Numbered from the stretch's first letter, positions 35,689 through 44,872 are shown. The stretch: DNA of 64,000 bases from Phenylobacterium sp. Root1290 (GCF_001425305.1 NZ_LMEE01000002.1:382191-446190); one strand, 5' to 3'. Notes: generated from the letters alone by a model not told the origin. Program-made: numbers and translations.

Positions 35689-38667
35689 TTAGAAGTTGGC
35701 CGTGAAGCCGATGAACATCTTGCGACCCAGCAGATCGTAGGTCGGGTAGGTGTTCGGCAGACCGGTGCCGGCGATACGCGAGTTCACCAGCGGCGGGTCT
35801 TGGTCGAGGATGTTGTTGACACCAGCGCGCACCGTGAAGGTGTCGTTGATGTTCCACGTGCCCGACAGGTCGAGGTAGTTACGCGCCGGCAGGGTGTGGT
35901 TGAAGGCGTTCTGCGAACCCGTGCCGATGGTCGGCTCTTGGGTGTCGGTTTCCAGCTTCACTTCGCCGATATAGCGCCAAGCGGCCGAGAACGTCATGTC
36001 CCACGGAGTGGTCCAGTTGACGCGCATCTGGTGACGCCACTTCGGGTTCACCGTCTGGCACTGCGGGCCGAACAGGCCGGCGCAGTCGTATTCCGGATCG
36101 CCCGGCAGCGGGATCGTGGTGGACTCGATCAGGTAGGCGCCGTTCAGGGCGACCGAGACGCGGCCGTAGTCTTCCAGACCGACCATTTCGATCGGCAGGT
36201 TGTAGTTGACCTGGACGTCGACGCCCGAGGTGGTGCCCGCACCAACGTTGACGTTCGCGCCGTTGATGTAGCCGCCGGCGGCGACATCGTCACCGAACAG
36301 AGCGCCGTTGACCGGGTTACGAACGATCTGCGAGCAGAACGCTTCGTCGCCGGTCTGCAGGCAGCGCTGCATGATCACGCCCAGCGGGATGTTCCCGATG
36401 GTGCCTTCCAGGTCGATCGTGAAGTAGTCGAGGCTGGCGGTCAGGCCGTTCAGGAACGTCGGCGTCAGGGTGAAGCCGATCGAGAAGGTCTTGGCTTCTT
36501 CCGACTTCAGGTCCGGGTTACCGCCGGTGAGCACCGAGCACTGACCCGAGGGGCACTGCGGGATGTTGCCGTACTGAGCCGCGGTGATGCCGGTGTTCAG
36601 GCAGGCCGCGAGGCTCGCCGGCGACGGGGCCGCCTGGGCGCAGGGGTCAGACGACACCTGGCTGGTGTTGGTCACCGACTGCGGGGTGTACAGCTCGAGC
36701 AGGTTCGGAGCGCGGATCGCTTGGTTGTAGGAGGTGCGGAACCGAATGTCGTCGATCGGCGCCCACTGCAGAGCGATCTTGTAGGTGTCGGCGGTGATGC
36801 CGGTCGAGTAGTCCGAGTAGCGGTAGCCGACGTCCAGAACGACGTCCTTGGCCCAGGCCACGTCCTGGATCAGCGGGATGCGCGCTTCGCCGAAGCCTTC
36901 GGTGACGGCGATGCTCTCGTCGATGGTGACCGAAGCGCCGCCGGCGCCCGACAGGTCGCCGCTCAGCTGAGCGACGTCGGGGGCGTATTCTAGGTGTTCA
37001 CGACGGGTCTGGAAGCCGAAGTTGACCGCCACGCTGTCATTGGCCCACGGCGACTTAACGCCGTACTCGCCCAGATCGCCGGTGATCGAACCTTCGACGA
37101 CCCGCTGGCTGACCGCACCGCGCGAGGTGCCGTTGATGGCCAGGTAGGACAGCGCTTCGTTGGTCACGCCGCCGTCGCGGAAGATGTTGTACGGGACGCA
37201 GTCGCCGCCCGAGATACAGACCGGACCGTTCGGGCCTTGAACGACCTGCAGAGCGTTCTGGATCTTGGAGATCGAGAGGTAGTTCTGCGAGGCTTGGTAG
37301 AGGCTGGTGTAGTAGTACGAACCGTACAGATCGTACTTCCAGGGGCCGACGATGTCGCCGCGCGAACCCAGGACCACGCGGTAGTTCTGGTGCTCGTAGA
37401 AGCCGACGCGGCCGCCGCCTTCGATGTTCCGGCGACCGATGTACATGTCGACCGAGTCGGTCGGAAGCACGCCCGGCAGGTTACAACCGATCGCATTGCG
37501 CTGTTGCGCGCTCATGAACGGGTTGTCGCAGTTGACCAGGAAGCCGCTGGTGGCGGACGGGCCGCTGCCTTGGAACAGGCCGGTCGGCGCGATCTGCACG
37601 TTCGTGCGGTCGTTCATGAACGAGAAGTCGGAGTACAACTTGAAGTTATCGTTCACGTCGTACTTGGCGAAGAAGCCCGCGCTGTAACGCGTGCTTTGCT
37701 GCATCAGGTACGAATATTCGTTCGAATTGAACAGCGGCGGCGGGGTGGTCGTCGCGTTCGCGTCGTAAGGCCGGAACTCGTTGCCAACGACGGCGAGCTG
37801 GCCGCCGGCGCCATCGGCGCGGAACCACTGGTTCGAGTTCGGCGAACCCGCGCAGCTGGCGACGCCCGCGGCGCTGGCGACGACCTGACAGGCCGACCAG
37901 TCGCGCTTGCCTTGGGTGACCGGCTCTTGGTCGTGGTAGGTGAAGAACGCGGTGACGTTGCCGCGGCCGTCTTCGGTGTTGGCGCCGTAGACGATGCTCA
38001 GGTCACGCGACGCGCCGTCCCAGGTGTTGTCCTTCGGCTTGGCGACTTGGCGCGGGCCGAGCAGGCTCTGGACGAACTCGTTTTGCTGATTGTGCTGATA
38101 GATGCCCCAGTTGGCGTCGATCTGCAGGCCTTCGAAGTCGCGCTTCATCACGAAGTTCACGACGCCGGCGATGGCGTCCGAACCGTAGGTCGCCGAGGCG
38201 CCGCCGGTCAGAACGTCAACGCGTTCGATCAGCTGGCTCGGGATCTGGTTGATGTCGGGCGAAGGGTTCGGGTTGCCGGTGTTCGGGTCGCCGATGCCGA
38301 GGCGGCGGCCGTCGACCAGCACCAAGGTGCGGGTTTGGCCCAGACCGCGCAGGTCGATGGTCGCGACGCCGCCCGGACCCGACAGCGGGTTCGAGGTCGA
38401 CGACAGGCCGGTGGCGGCGTTCTGCGAAATTTGCGGCAGTTGGTTCAGGAAGTCGGCGGTGACCGGACGGCCGCCGAGGGTGACTTCCTGCGAACCGACC
38501 ACCTGAACCGGGCTCACGCTGGTCAGGTTCGGCTGCGGAATGCGCGAGCCGGTGACGACGATTTCGGTGACTTCCGAGTCCTGGGCGAGCGCTTGGCCCG
38601 CACCGAGGGTCGCAACAATTCCGCAAATCATCGACGACGCCATGAGGCGCCCACGTTGCGTAGTCAT
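35689..38667 (-). CDS. TonB-dependent receptor
   Basis: The 992-residue outer membrane protein has a signal peptide (cleavage near GQALAQ), a TonB box EVTEIVVTGSRIPQPN, a plug (NQLPQISQNAATGLS ... TIDLRGLGQTRTLVLVDGRRLG ... VDVLTGGASATYGSDAIAGVVNFV) and a barrel that ends LLGRKMFIGFTANF. The plug style is that of the Caulobacterales receptors with TRTLVLVDGRR. Eight or more cysteines are scattered in the extracellular loops, probably as disulfides. The ATG at 38667 is chosen; a TTG two codons upstream (38673) has better spacing from GGAGG. The substrate is unknown. Confidence 0.94.
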   Translation of the reverse strand: MTTQRGRLMASSMICGIVATLGAGQALAQDSEVTEIVVTGSRIPQPNLTSVSPVQVVGSQEVTLGGRPVTADFLNQLPQISQNAATGLSSTSNPLSGPGGVATIDLRGLGQTRTLVLVDGRRLGIGDPNTGNPNPSPDINQIPSQLIERVDVLTGGASATYGSDAIAGVVNFVMKRDFEGLQIDANWGIYQHNQQNEFVQSLLGPRQVAKPKDNTWDGASRDLSIVYGANTEDGRGNVTAFFTYHDQEPVTQGKRDWSACQVVASAAGVASCAGSPNSNQWFRADGAGGQLAVVGNEFRPYDANATTTPPPLFNSNEYSYLMQQSTRYSAGFFAKYDVNDNFKLYSDFSFMNDRTNVQIAPTGLFQGSGPSATSGFLVNCDNPFMSAQQRNAIGCNLPGVLPTDSVDMYIGRRNIEGGGRVGFYEHQNYRVVLGSRGDIVGPWKYDLYGSYYYTSLYQASQNYLSISKIQNALQVVQGPNGPVCISGGDCVPYNIFRDGGVTNEALSYLAINGTSRGAVSQRVVEGSITGDLGEYGVKSPWANDSVAVNFGFQTRREHLEYAPDVAQLSGDLSGAGGASVTIDESIAVTEGFGEARIPLIQDVAWAKDVVLDVGYRYSDYSTGITADTYKIALQWAPIDDIRFRTSYNQAIRAPNLLELYTPQSVTNTSQVSSDPCAQAAPSPASLAACLNTGITAAQYGNIPQCPSGQCSVLTGGNPDLKSEEAKTFSIGFTLTPTFLNGLTASLDYFTIDLEGTIGNIPLGVIMQRCLQTGDEAFCSQIVRNPVNGALFGDDVAAGGYINGANVNVGAGTTSGVDVQVNYNLPIEMVGLEDYGRVSVALNGAYLIESTTIPLPGDPEYDCAGLFGPQCQTVNPKWRHQMRVNWTTPWDMTFSAAWRYIGEVKLETDTQEPTIGTGSQNAFNHTLPARNYLDLSGTWNINDTFTVRAGVNNILDQDPPLVNSRIAGTGLPNTYPTYDLLGRKMFIGFTANF

Positions 38668-38845
38668 TTTCAAGGTCTAGATCCTCCAGCGGTCCGCCCA
38701 CCGCGACGGTGGCGACTCCCGCTCCCCACAAAAAGGTTCGGTCCCGGACTCGCATTCGAACCCGGTTACCTTGGAGTTACGAGGCTTACGCCTGGAGGGT
38801 CAACGCAGATCGCAAGGCTGCAACGTTGTGGACGCCAACCTGTCG

Positions 38846-38863
38846 CATTCTGGTCACAGAATG
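38846..38863. repeat. Short perfect inverted repeat upstream of the receptor
   Basis: CATTCTG and CAGAATG flank GTCA about 180 bases upstream of the second receptor start. It could be an operator or a leader hairpin. The rest of 38668-38891 shows no gene. Confidence 0.4.
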
Positions 38864-38891
38864 TGCCTGAGCACCGCTTGCGCGCACAATT

Positions 38892-40568
38892 TTACCCTTT
38901 TGGCGCAAGGGAATTCGACGTTGCGGGCGTGTTTTTCGCAACACACCAGTAACGCGCCCGATGCTGATCGACGATGTTGTCGACGAATCCTGTCACCTTC
39001 GGCGAGACGAGATTCTTGTTCACGTAGAAGTAGATAGGCGCAACCGGGGCGTCATCGAGCATCAGCGCCTCGGCCTGCGCGAGGTAACCGGCGCGGACCT
39101 TCGCATCGACTTCCGCGTCCGCCTTGGCCAGCAGCGCGTCGTAGGCGGGATTGCGATAATCGCCATAATTTTGCGAGCCGGTCGCCGACTGCTGCAGATA
39201 AAGGAAGCTCATGGCGTCGTTGTAGTCGGCGATCCAGGCCGCGTCGGCGACATCGAAATCGCGCGAACGGAACGCGGCGTAAGCGATCTGAGCCTCGTTC
39301 TGCACCAACCTCGCGTCCACTCCGATCGCCTTCCAGTCGGCCTGGATGGCCGGCATGAACAGCATCGGGTCAGGCGTGTTGCGATGCTTGATCTCGAATC
39401 GCAGAGGGTTCTTCGGGCCGTAGCCAGCCTGCGCCAGCAGCTTGCGCGCCTCGGCCTGGCGCTTCTCAAGCGGCCACGAGGCCCAGACCGGGGGCTTGGC
39501 GGGCTGATAGTCGGCGACGCCGGGCGGCACGAATGTGTAGGCCGCCGTCTGACCGCCGCGCAGCAGCTTCTCGGTGATGAAGTCACGGTCGATGGACATG
39601 GCTAGCGCGACGCGGACCCGCTTGTCCTTGAACGCCGGGACGTTCGAGTTGAACGCCAGATACGTCACACCCAGGAAGGTGTTGGTGCGGACGTAACCCG
39701 GCATGGTCTCGCGCAGGAAAGCGATGCGGTTCGACTGGATGTCGGCATTCATATCCAGTTCGCCGCGAGCCACCCGCCGCTCGGCCATCGCCGCGTCGGA
39801 CGTGGGATAGAGATAGATCTGGTCCACGCAGACCTTGTCGGCCTCATAGAATTTGGGGTTCTTCACCAGCCGCACATAGTCGCCGAGCTTCCAGTCGGTG
39901 ACGATGTAGGGACCGTTCGAGAGATAGTTGCCCGGCTGGACCCACTTCTCGCCGACCTTGTCGAGCAGATGCTTGGGCACCGGCGACATGGTGTGGTGCT
40001 TGGCCAGTTCGGGCAGGTAAGGCGCCGGGTGGTTCAGCGTGATCTCAAGGATCTTCGGCGTCACGGCGCGCACGCCGAGCGCCTCCTTGGGCGCCTTGCC
40101 CTCGTTCACCGCCTGGGCGTTCTTGATCAGATAGAGAACCGAGGCGTACTCCGACGCCGTCTCCGGCAACAGGATGCGGCGCAGCGAGAAAACGAAATCG
40201 TCGGCGGTGACCGGCACGCCGTCCGACCACTGGGCGTCGCGCAGATGGAAGGTCCAGACCAGCCCGTCGGGCGTAGTCTCCCAGCGCTCGGCCATGCCGG
40301 GCACAGCCTTTCCCTCCGGATCGGAGTCCGTCAGGCCGATCAACAGGTTGGCGATGATCCGGTCTTCCCAGGTGCCGGTCGACTTGTGCGGATCGAGCGT
40401 GACCGGCTCGGAGACATTGCCGGCCTGGATGCAGACCTGCCCCTCCGGGCACGGCGGACGCGAAGGTCCCTTGGGCGCGCAGGCGGCGATAGAAAACGCA
40501 GCGGAAGCCAGGATCAGCGTATTGCCGAGCGCCCGGAGCGCCCTATCAATGCGGGACGTCGAAACCAT
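38892..40568 (-). CDS. oppA: Peptide ABC transporter substrate-binding lipoprotein (OppA-like)
   Basis: The 558-residue protein has a lipoprotein signal (lipobox SIAAC, then APKG) and the SBP_bac_5 fold: VSEPVTLDPHKSTGTWEDRIIANLLIGL near the N-terminus, MAERWETTPDGLVWTFHLRDAQWSDGVPVTADDFVFSLRR, and SNGPYIVTDWKLGDYVRLVKNPKFY. It captures oligopeptides in the periplasm for an importer. The matching permeases oppB and oppC lie on the same strand upstream, but one gene on the plus strand is wedged between. The start codon is only 9 bases from that gene's start, so the oppA promoter probably lies upstream of oppB. Confidence 0.9.
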   Translation of the reverse strand: MVSTSRIDRALRALGNTLILASAAFSIAACAPKGPSRPPCPEGQVCIQAGNVSEPVTLDPHKSTGTWEDRIIANLLIGLTDSDPEGKAVPGMAERWETTPDGLVWTFHLRDAQWSDGVPVTADDFVFSLRRILLPETASEYASVLYLIKNAQAVNEGKAPKEALGVRAVTPKILEITLNHPAPYLPELAKHHTMSPVPKHLLDKVGEKWVQPGNYLSNGPYIVTDWKLGDYVRLVKNPKFYEADKVCVDQIYLYPTSDAAMAERRVARGELDMNADIQSNRIAFLRETMPGYVRTNTFLGVTYLAFNSNVPAFKDKRVRVALAMSIDRDFITEKLLRGGQTAAYTFVPPGVADYQPAKPPVWASWPLEKRQAEARKLLAQAGYGPKNPLRFEIKHRNTPDPMLFMPAIQADWKAIGVDARLVQNEAQIAYAAFRSRDFDVADAAWIADYNDAMSFLYLQQSATGSQNYGDYRNPAYDALLAKADAEVDAKVRAGYLAQAEALMLDDAPVAPIYFYVNKNLVSPKVTGFVDNIVDQHRARYWCVAKNTPATSNSLAPKG

Positions 40569-40577
40569 GGGTCACGG

Positions 40578-41123
40578 ATGACACACTTTCCCACGCGCTC
40601 AAAGCTGACCGCACTCGCTCTGCTGGCCGCCCTCGCCGCCTCCGGCCAGGCCGCCGCCCAGACCAGATCCGAGGGCCGCGCCGCCGTCCTGCAGGGGCTG
40701 CTGGACTGCAAGGCCAAGAGCGATCCGACCGAGCGCCTGGCCTGCTATGACGCCGCCGCCGGCGCCATCGACACGGCCGAACAGAAGGGCGACATCGTCG
40801 TCGTTGACCGCGAGCAGGCCAAGGCCGCGCGCAAGCAGGCCTTTGGTCTCGGCCTCCCGAGCCTGGATATGTTCAATAAGGCCGAGGCGACCCCGGAAGA
40901 GGCCAATCGCATCGAGGACACCGTCGAGCGCGCCTATCGCGGCGGCGACGGCAAGTGGGTGTTCGAACTCACCGGTGGCGCGGTCTGGCAGTACTACGAC
41001 GCCGCCGACCTGGGCCGTCAGCCCAAGAAGGGCAGCAAGGCCGAGGTCCGCAAGGGCGCGGTCGGCGGCTACTTCCTCAGCCTGGACGGCCAGTCGGGCG
41101 CCCGCGCCAAGCGCCTGCGCTAA
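40578..41123 (+). CDS. Exported protein of unknown function, nested in the opp operon
   Basis: The 181-residue protein has a clear signal peptide (LTALALLAALAASGQAAAQ). The mature part begins with a helical pair holding two cysteines (LLDCKAKSDPTERLACYDAAAGAID), then EKGDIVVVDREQ-like sequence, a helical link and a C-terminal beta part (GKWVFELTGGAVWQYYD). I know this pattern only as a conserved hypothetical of Alphaproteobacteria. It starts 9 bases from oppA's start on the other strand and stops 3 bases before the oppC stop, so its promoter must lie inside the 5' part of oppA. Confidence 0.75.
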   Translation: MTHFPTRSKLTALALLAALAASGQAAAQTRSEGRAAVLQGLLDCKAKSDPTERLACYDAAAGAIDTAEQKGDIVVVDREQAKAARKQAFGLGLPSLDMFNKAEATPEEANRIEDTVERAYRGGDGKWVFELTGGAVWQYYDAADLGRQPKKGSKAEVRKGAVGGYFLSLDGQSGARAKRLR

Positions 41124-41126
41124 GGG

Positions 41127-42026
41127 TCAGCGGTCCTTCGGGTCGATCGCGTCCCGAAGGCCGTCGCCGATGAAGTTGAAGCTCATCAGGGTCACGACCA
41201 TGGTGAGCGAGGGGAAGATCAGCAACCAGGGGGCCAGTTCCATGTCCTGCGCCCCGCCGGCGATCAGGGTGCCCAGCGAGGCCATCGGCGGCTGAACCCC
41301 CAGGCCGAGGAAGCTGAGGAAGCTCTCGGCGAGGATAACGGCAGGTATCGTCAGGGTCACATAGACCACCACCGGCCCCAGCAGGTTGGGGATGATGTGG
41401 CGCGAGATGATGCCGCCCTGGCTCAGGCCCGCGGCCCGCGCCGCCTCCACAAACTCCTTATGTTTCAAGCCCAGCGTCTGTCCGCGCACGATGCGGCTCA
41501 TGGTCAGCCACTCCACCGCGCCGATGGCGATGAAGATCAGGATGATGTTCGACCCGAAGGTCACCATCAGCAGGATCACGAAAAAGATGAAAGGCAGGGA
41601 GTAGAGCACGTCGACGACGCGCATCATGACCTCGTCGAGCACCCCGCCGACATAGCCGGCGACGGCGCCCCAGGCGATGCCGATGGCCAGCGAGACCAGC
41701 GTCGCCACCAGCCCGATAGCGAGCGAAACCCTAAGCCCCATAAGGAGTCTGGCCAGCAGGTCGCGGCCCAGGGAGTCGGCGCCGAGCAGGTGGCCGGCGG
41801 TCAGCGGCGGGGCCCAGACGTCGTTCTTGTTGATCTGGTCGTAGCTGAACGGGACCAGGTGCGGCCCGATGATCGCGACCAGCACCAGCACGGCGAGCAC
41901 GACCATGCCGCTCACCGCGGCCCAGTTGCGCAGCAGCCGACGAAGGGCGTCGTCCCACAGGCTGCGACCTTTCACAGCCTTTTCCATGACTTGTGCGCCA
42001 GCGCGCGAACCGGGAGCCAGGATCAC
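41127..42026 (-). CDS. oppC: Peptide ABC transporter permease, OppC/DppC type
   Basis: The 299-residue permease has about six membrane segments and the BPD_transp_1 EAA loop VEAARAAGLSQGGIISRHIIPNLLGPV that contacts the ATPase. An OppC-type N-terminal extension (RSLWDDALRRLLRNWAAVSGMVVLAVL) is present. A GTG at 42026 overlaps the oppB stop (GTGA). It makes the channel with OppB for oligopeptides bound by OppA. No ATP-binding subunits are found in this window. Confidence 0.92.
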   Translation of the reverse strand: MILAPGSRAGAQVMEKAVKGRSLWDDALRRLLRNWAAVSGMVVLAVLVLVAIIGPHLVPFSYDQINKNDVWAPPLTAGHLLGADSLGRDLLARLLMGLRVSLAIGLVATLVSLAIGIAWGAVAGYVGGVLDEVMMRVVDVLYSLPFIFFVILLMVTFGSNIILIFIAIGAVEWLTMSRIVRGQTLGLKHKEFVEAARAAGLSQGGIISRHIIPNLLGPVVVYVTLTIPAVILAESFLSFLGLGVQPPMASLGTLIAGGAQDMELAPWLLIFPSLTMVVTLMSFNFIGDGLRDAIDPKDR

Positions 42027-42946
42027 GACAGCCTCACGCGGGGATCAAGCGCCGCATAGAGCAGGTCGGCGATCAGGTTCAGAACGAGGATCAGGGCGGC
42101 GTAGAAGATGACCATCCCCATGACCACGGTGTAGTCGCGCTGGAGGGCCGAAATGACGAAGAACTTGCCCAGTCCCGGCAGGTTAAAGATCTTCTCCACC
42201 ACCAAGCTGCCGGTTAGCAGTCCGGCGCACGCCGGGCCGAGGTAGCTGACCAGCGGCAGGATCGCGGCGCGCAGGGCGTGCTTCCCGACAATCCTGTGTT
42301 CCGGCAAGCCCTTAGCGCGGGCGGTGCGGACATAGTTGGAATGCAGCACCTCGATCATCCCCGCCCGCGTCAGGCGCGAGATGATCGCGATCTGCGGCAA
42401 GGCCAGCACCGCAACCGGCAATATCAGGTTCGCCAGGGCGCCGCCGTTCCAACCCCCAGAAGGCAAAAGCTGCAATTTCGAGCCGAAGAACAGCACGAGC
42501 AGCGGCGCTGTGACGAATGTGGGGATGCAGACCCCGACGATGGCCACCGCCATCACCCCGTAATCGACCAGCCGGTTCTGCCGCAGCGCGGCCAGGACGC
42601 CGAGGGTCACCCCCACCACCGCGGCGATGATGATCGCCGACAGCCCGAGGGTCAGACTGACCTTGTAGTTCTCCTTGAGGATCTGGAGGACGCTCTTGTC
42701 CTTGTACTTCAGAGAGGGCCCGAAATCGCCGCGGGTCACGTCCTTGAGGTAGTTGAAGTACTGCTCGTGCAGCGGCCTATCCATGCCGTACTTGGCCATC
42801 ACGTTCCGCTCGATCTCGGGCGAAAGCTTGCGGTCCATGTCGAACGGACTGCCCGGGGCGGCGCGCATCATGAAGAAGGCGACCGTCACCACGAGGAACA
42901 GGGTCGGGATGGCCACCAGCAGGCGGCGGCCGATAAAGCGGAACAT
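42023..42946 (-). CDS. oppB: Peptide ABC transporter permease, OppB/DppB type
   Basis: The 307-residue permease begins MFRFIGRRLLVAIPTLFLVVTVAFFMMRAAPGSPFD, the usual OppB/DppB start, with six membrane segments and the EAA loop NYVRTARAKGLPEHRIVGKHALRAAILPLVS. It is the first gene of the opp group on this strand and is coupled to oppC. The upstream gap to the divergent gene at 43053 is about 100 bases and should contain the promoter. Confidence 0.93.
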   Translation of the reverse strand: MFRFIGRRLLVAIPTLFLVVTVAFFMMRAAPGSPFDMDRKLSPEIERNVMAKYGMDRPLHEQYFNYLKDVTRGDFGPSLKYKDKSVLQILKENYKVSLTLGLSAIIIAAVVGVTLGVLAALRQNRLVDYGVMAVAIVGVCIPTFVTAPLLVLFFGSKLQLLPSGGWNGGALANLILPVAVLALPQIAIISRLTRAGMIEVLHSNYVRTARAKGLPEHRIVGKHALRAAILPLVSYLGPACAGLLTGSLVVEKIFNLPGLGKFFVISALQRDYTVVMGMVIFYAALILVLNLIADLLYAALDPRVRLS

Positions 42947-43052
42947 CAGGGGCTCAAGGTGACGGCCGATGATCGGCCGGGCGTTGCGAAACTTTCACCG
43001 GCCCCCGATGATGTCAAACGATCGCCCCCCTCCTCTCCTAGCGGTATTGCAG

Positions 43053-43463
43053 ATGACTGACTTTCGACGCGTCACGGACCAGCTCTCGGTCGCCCCGCAG
43101 ATCTCGGCCGCCGACCTGGCGGACGCGGCGGACCAGGGCTTCAAGCTGGTGATCAACAATCGGCCGGACGGCGAGGACCCGACCCAGCCGAGCAGCGCCG
43201 AGATCGAGGCCGCGGCCCGCGCCGCGGGCCTAGACTACGTTCACATCCCGGTGCGCGGCGGCCCGACCCCCGACCAGGTCGAAGCCAACCATCGCGCGGT
43301 CGAAGCCGCCGGCGGCCCGGTGCTGGCCTTCTGCCGCTCGGGCACCCGTTCGATCGTCACCTGGTCGCTGGGCCAGTTCCAGGCCGACGAACGCTCGGCC
43401 GAGGAACTCGTCGAGCTGGGCGCCCAGGCCGGCTACGACCTGTCGGGCGCTTTCCCGCGCTAA
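43053..43463 (+). CDS. TIGR01244 (DUF442) sulfur transferase/phosphatase-like protein
   Basis: The 136-residue protein begins MTDFRRVTDQLSVAPQIS and ends with a P-loop VLAFCRSGTRSIVTWSLGQF, the cysteine-arginine signature of the dual-specificity-phosphatase-like TIGR01244 family (the N-terminal domain of BLH/Bigr-type sulfide-response proteins). FKLVINNRPDGEDPTQPSS corresponds to the conserved NRPDGE segment. The reaction is not settled for the stand-alone form; sulfur transfer in sulfide oxidation is one proposal. ATG 43053 is chosen, as the longer frame upstream lacks family similarity. Confidence 0.85.
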   Translation: MTDFRRVTDQLSVAPQISAADLADAADQGFKLVINNRPDGEDPTQPSSAEIEAAARAAGLDYVHIPVRGGPTPDQVEANHRAVEAAGGPVLAFCRSGTRSIVTWSLGQFQADERSAEELVELGAQAGYDLSGAFPR

Positions 43464-43480
43464 CGGCGAGGGGCTAGGCG

Positions 43481-44581
43481 TCACCCTCCGGCGACGAGCG
43501 CCTTCAGGGCGTGGTCGGCGATCAGGCCGTCGGTGAGGCTGTGGGAATTGCGGACGCGGAAGTTCTCGGTGGTCACCACCACGACTGCATCCAGATCCGG
43601 CACGACGACCACCTTGTTGCCGCCGCTCCCGGACATCGCCCAAGCGGCGTGCGGCTTGCCCGCGACCGTGTAGGTCGGCAGCCAGGTCAAATATCCGTAG
43701 TCCCCGCGCTGCGCATCGACGCGGGCGTGGGGGCTGGTCATCGCCCCGACCCAGGCTTGCGGCAGGACTTGTCGCCCTTCCCACCGGCCGCCGTTCAGCA
43801 AGAGCTGGCCCAAGGCGAGCAGATCACGACTGCGCAGGCCAAGGCCCCCTCCCCCTTGCGCCAAGCCGGTCGGGGACATCTGCCACTCCGGCCTCTCGAT
43901 ACCCAAGGGATCGAAGAGCGCGCGCCGCGCAAAGTCCGGCAACGGCTGGCGGGCGGCGGACTGAACCACCGCGCCGAGCGTGGTCGCCCCCGCGGTGCAA
44001 TAGCTGAAGGCGCGCCCGTACGGCTGGTCGGCGGGCTTGGCGATCCAGGCTGGAAAGCCTCGGATGGGCAGACCGAACGCGAAGTTCACCCAGTCCTCGA
44101 TCAGATACATCCGCTCCTCATGGCCGCTCGAGAACTGGTTCTCGTCGTCGCACTCCAGAAGCGAGCTCATGGTCAGAAGGTCTTCGATCGTGATGGCGCC
44201 CTTGCGCGGGTCTGGACGATCGAACGGGCCATAGGCGCCGATGAACGGCATGACCGGCGCATCGGCGTTGGCGATGTCTCCCTGCGCGATCGCCGCGCCG
44301 ACCAGCATGGCGGTGACGGTCTTGGTGACCGAGCGGGTGTTGCGGCGACGATCGGCGCCGCCGTCATCGAAATAGGTCTCGTGGATCAGCCGGCCGCGCC
44401 GCGCAATCAGGACGCTGGTGATCTTCTGGTAGGTCCCGGCGCGAACAGCCGCATCCAGGGCCGACAGCCCCTCGGCGGAGGCGCCCTGGCTGCTGGGCGA
44501 CGCGGAAGTCCATTGAGGGTCGGCCGCCGCGGCGGTCGAAACGGCAAGCGCCGCAGCGATGGCTATGAACAGATGGCGCAT
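43481..44581 (-). CDS. Exported serine hydrolase, beta-lactamase class C family
   Basis: The 366-residue protein has a signal peptide (cleaved near STAAAADP) and the penicillin-binding-like core: S-x-x-K as SVTK in NTRSVTKTVTAMLVG (about residue 86), the second-motif region FSYCTAGATTLGAVV and the third-motif region AWAMSGSGGNKVVVVPDLD. Many such proteins are esterases or D-aminopeptidases, not lactamases, and the atypical second motif (Y-C-T instead of Y-A/S-N) favours that. It is convergent with the TIGR01244 gene, 17 bases apart. Confidence 0.85.
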   Translation of the reverse strand: MRHLFIAIAAALAVSTAAAADPQWTSASPSSQGASAEGLSALDAAVRAGTYQKITSVLIARRGRLIHETYFDDGGADRRRNTRSVTKTVTAMLVGAAIAQGDIANADAPVMPFIGAYGPFDRPDPRKGAITIEDLLTMSSLLECDDENQFSSGHEERMYLIEDWVNFAFGLPIRGFPAWIAKPADQPYGRAFSYCTAGATTLGAVVQSAARQPLPDFARRALFDPLGIERPEWQMSPTGLAQGGGGLGLRSRDLLALGQLLLNGGRWEGRQVLPQAWVGAMTSPHARVDAQRGDYGYLTWLPTYTVAGKPHAAWAMSGSGGNKVVVVPDLDAVVVVTTENFRVRNSHSLTDGLIADHALKALVAGG

Positions 44582-44710
44582 GATGGTCCCCCGATCAGGC
44601 GTCGAAAAGTGCCACCGGAGTCCCGCTGCGTCTTGAACAGTTGGCGCCCCGCACGCGGAAATCGCGCGATTGCGGGCGAGGCGACCGCGATCTCGTCGTC
44701 CGAGCCCGGT

Positions 44711-44872
44711 CTACGGCCTCTGATCGAGTTGCACCCGGGCCGCGCCCATGGCTACCTGCTCGGGTTCGCAGCTCGCGACGGCCAGGACCAGTTGCACCGC
44801 CAGGAGACAAAGCAGCGCGAAGGCCGGCCGTTGGAGCCGTTTTGATACATAAATCGCCGCGTCCGTCGCCAT
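44711..44872 (-). CDS. Predicted 53-residue lipoprotein
   Basis: An ATG at 44872 with GAGG 7 bases upstream opens a 53-codon frame. The product has a basic n-region (VSKRLQRP), a hydrophobic stretch (AFALLCLLAVQLVLAV) and a lipobox-like VASC followed by EPEQ, then about 18 residues. It ends at TAG 44711. No homologue comes to mind; it recalls entericidin-sized lipoproteins. It lies divergent from the MBL-fold gene and downstream of nothing on its strand, so it would need its own promoter in the 65-base gap or inside that gene. Confidence 0.45.
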   Translation of the reverse strand: MATDAAIYVSKRLQRPAFALLCLLAVQLVLAVASCEPEQVAMGAARVQLDQRP

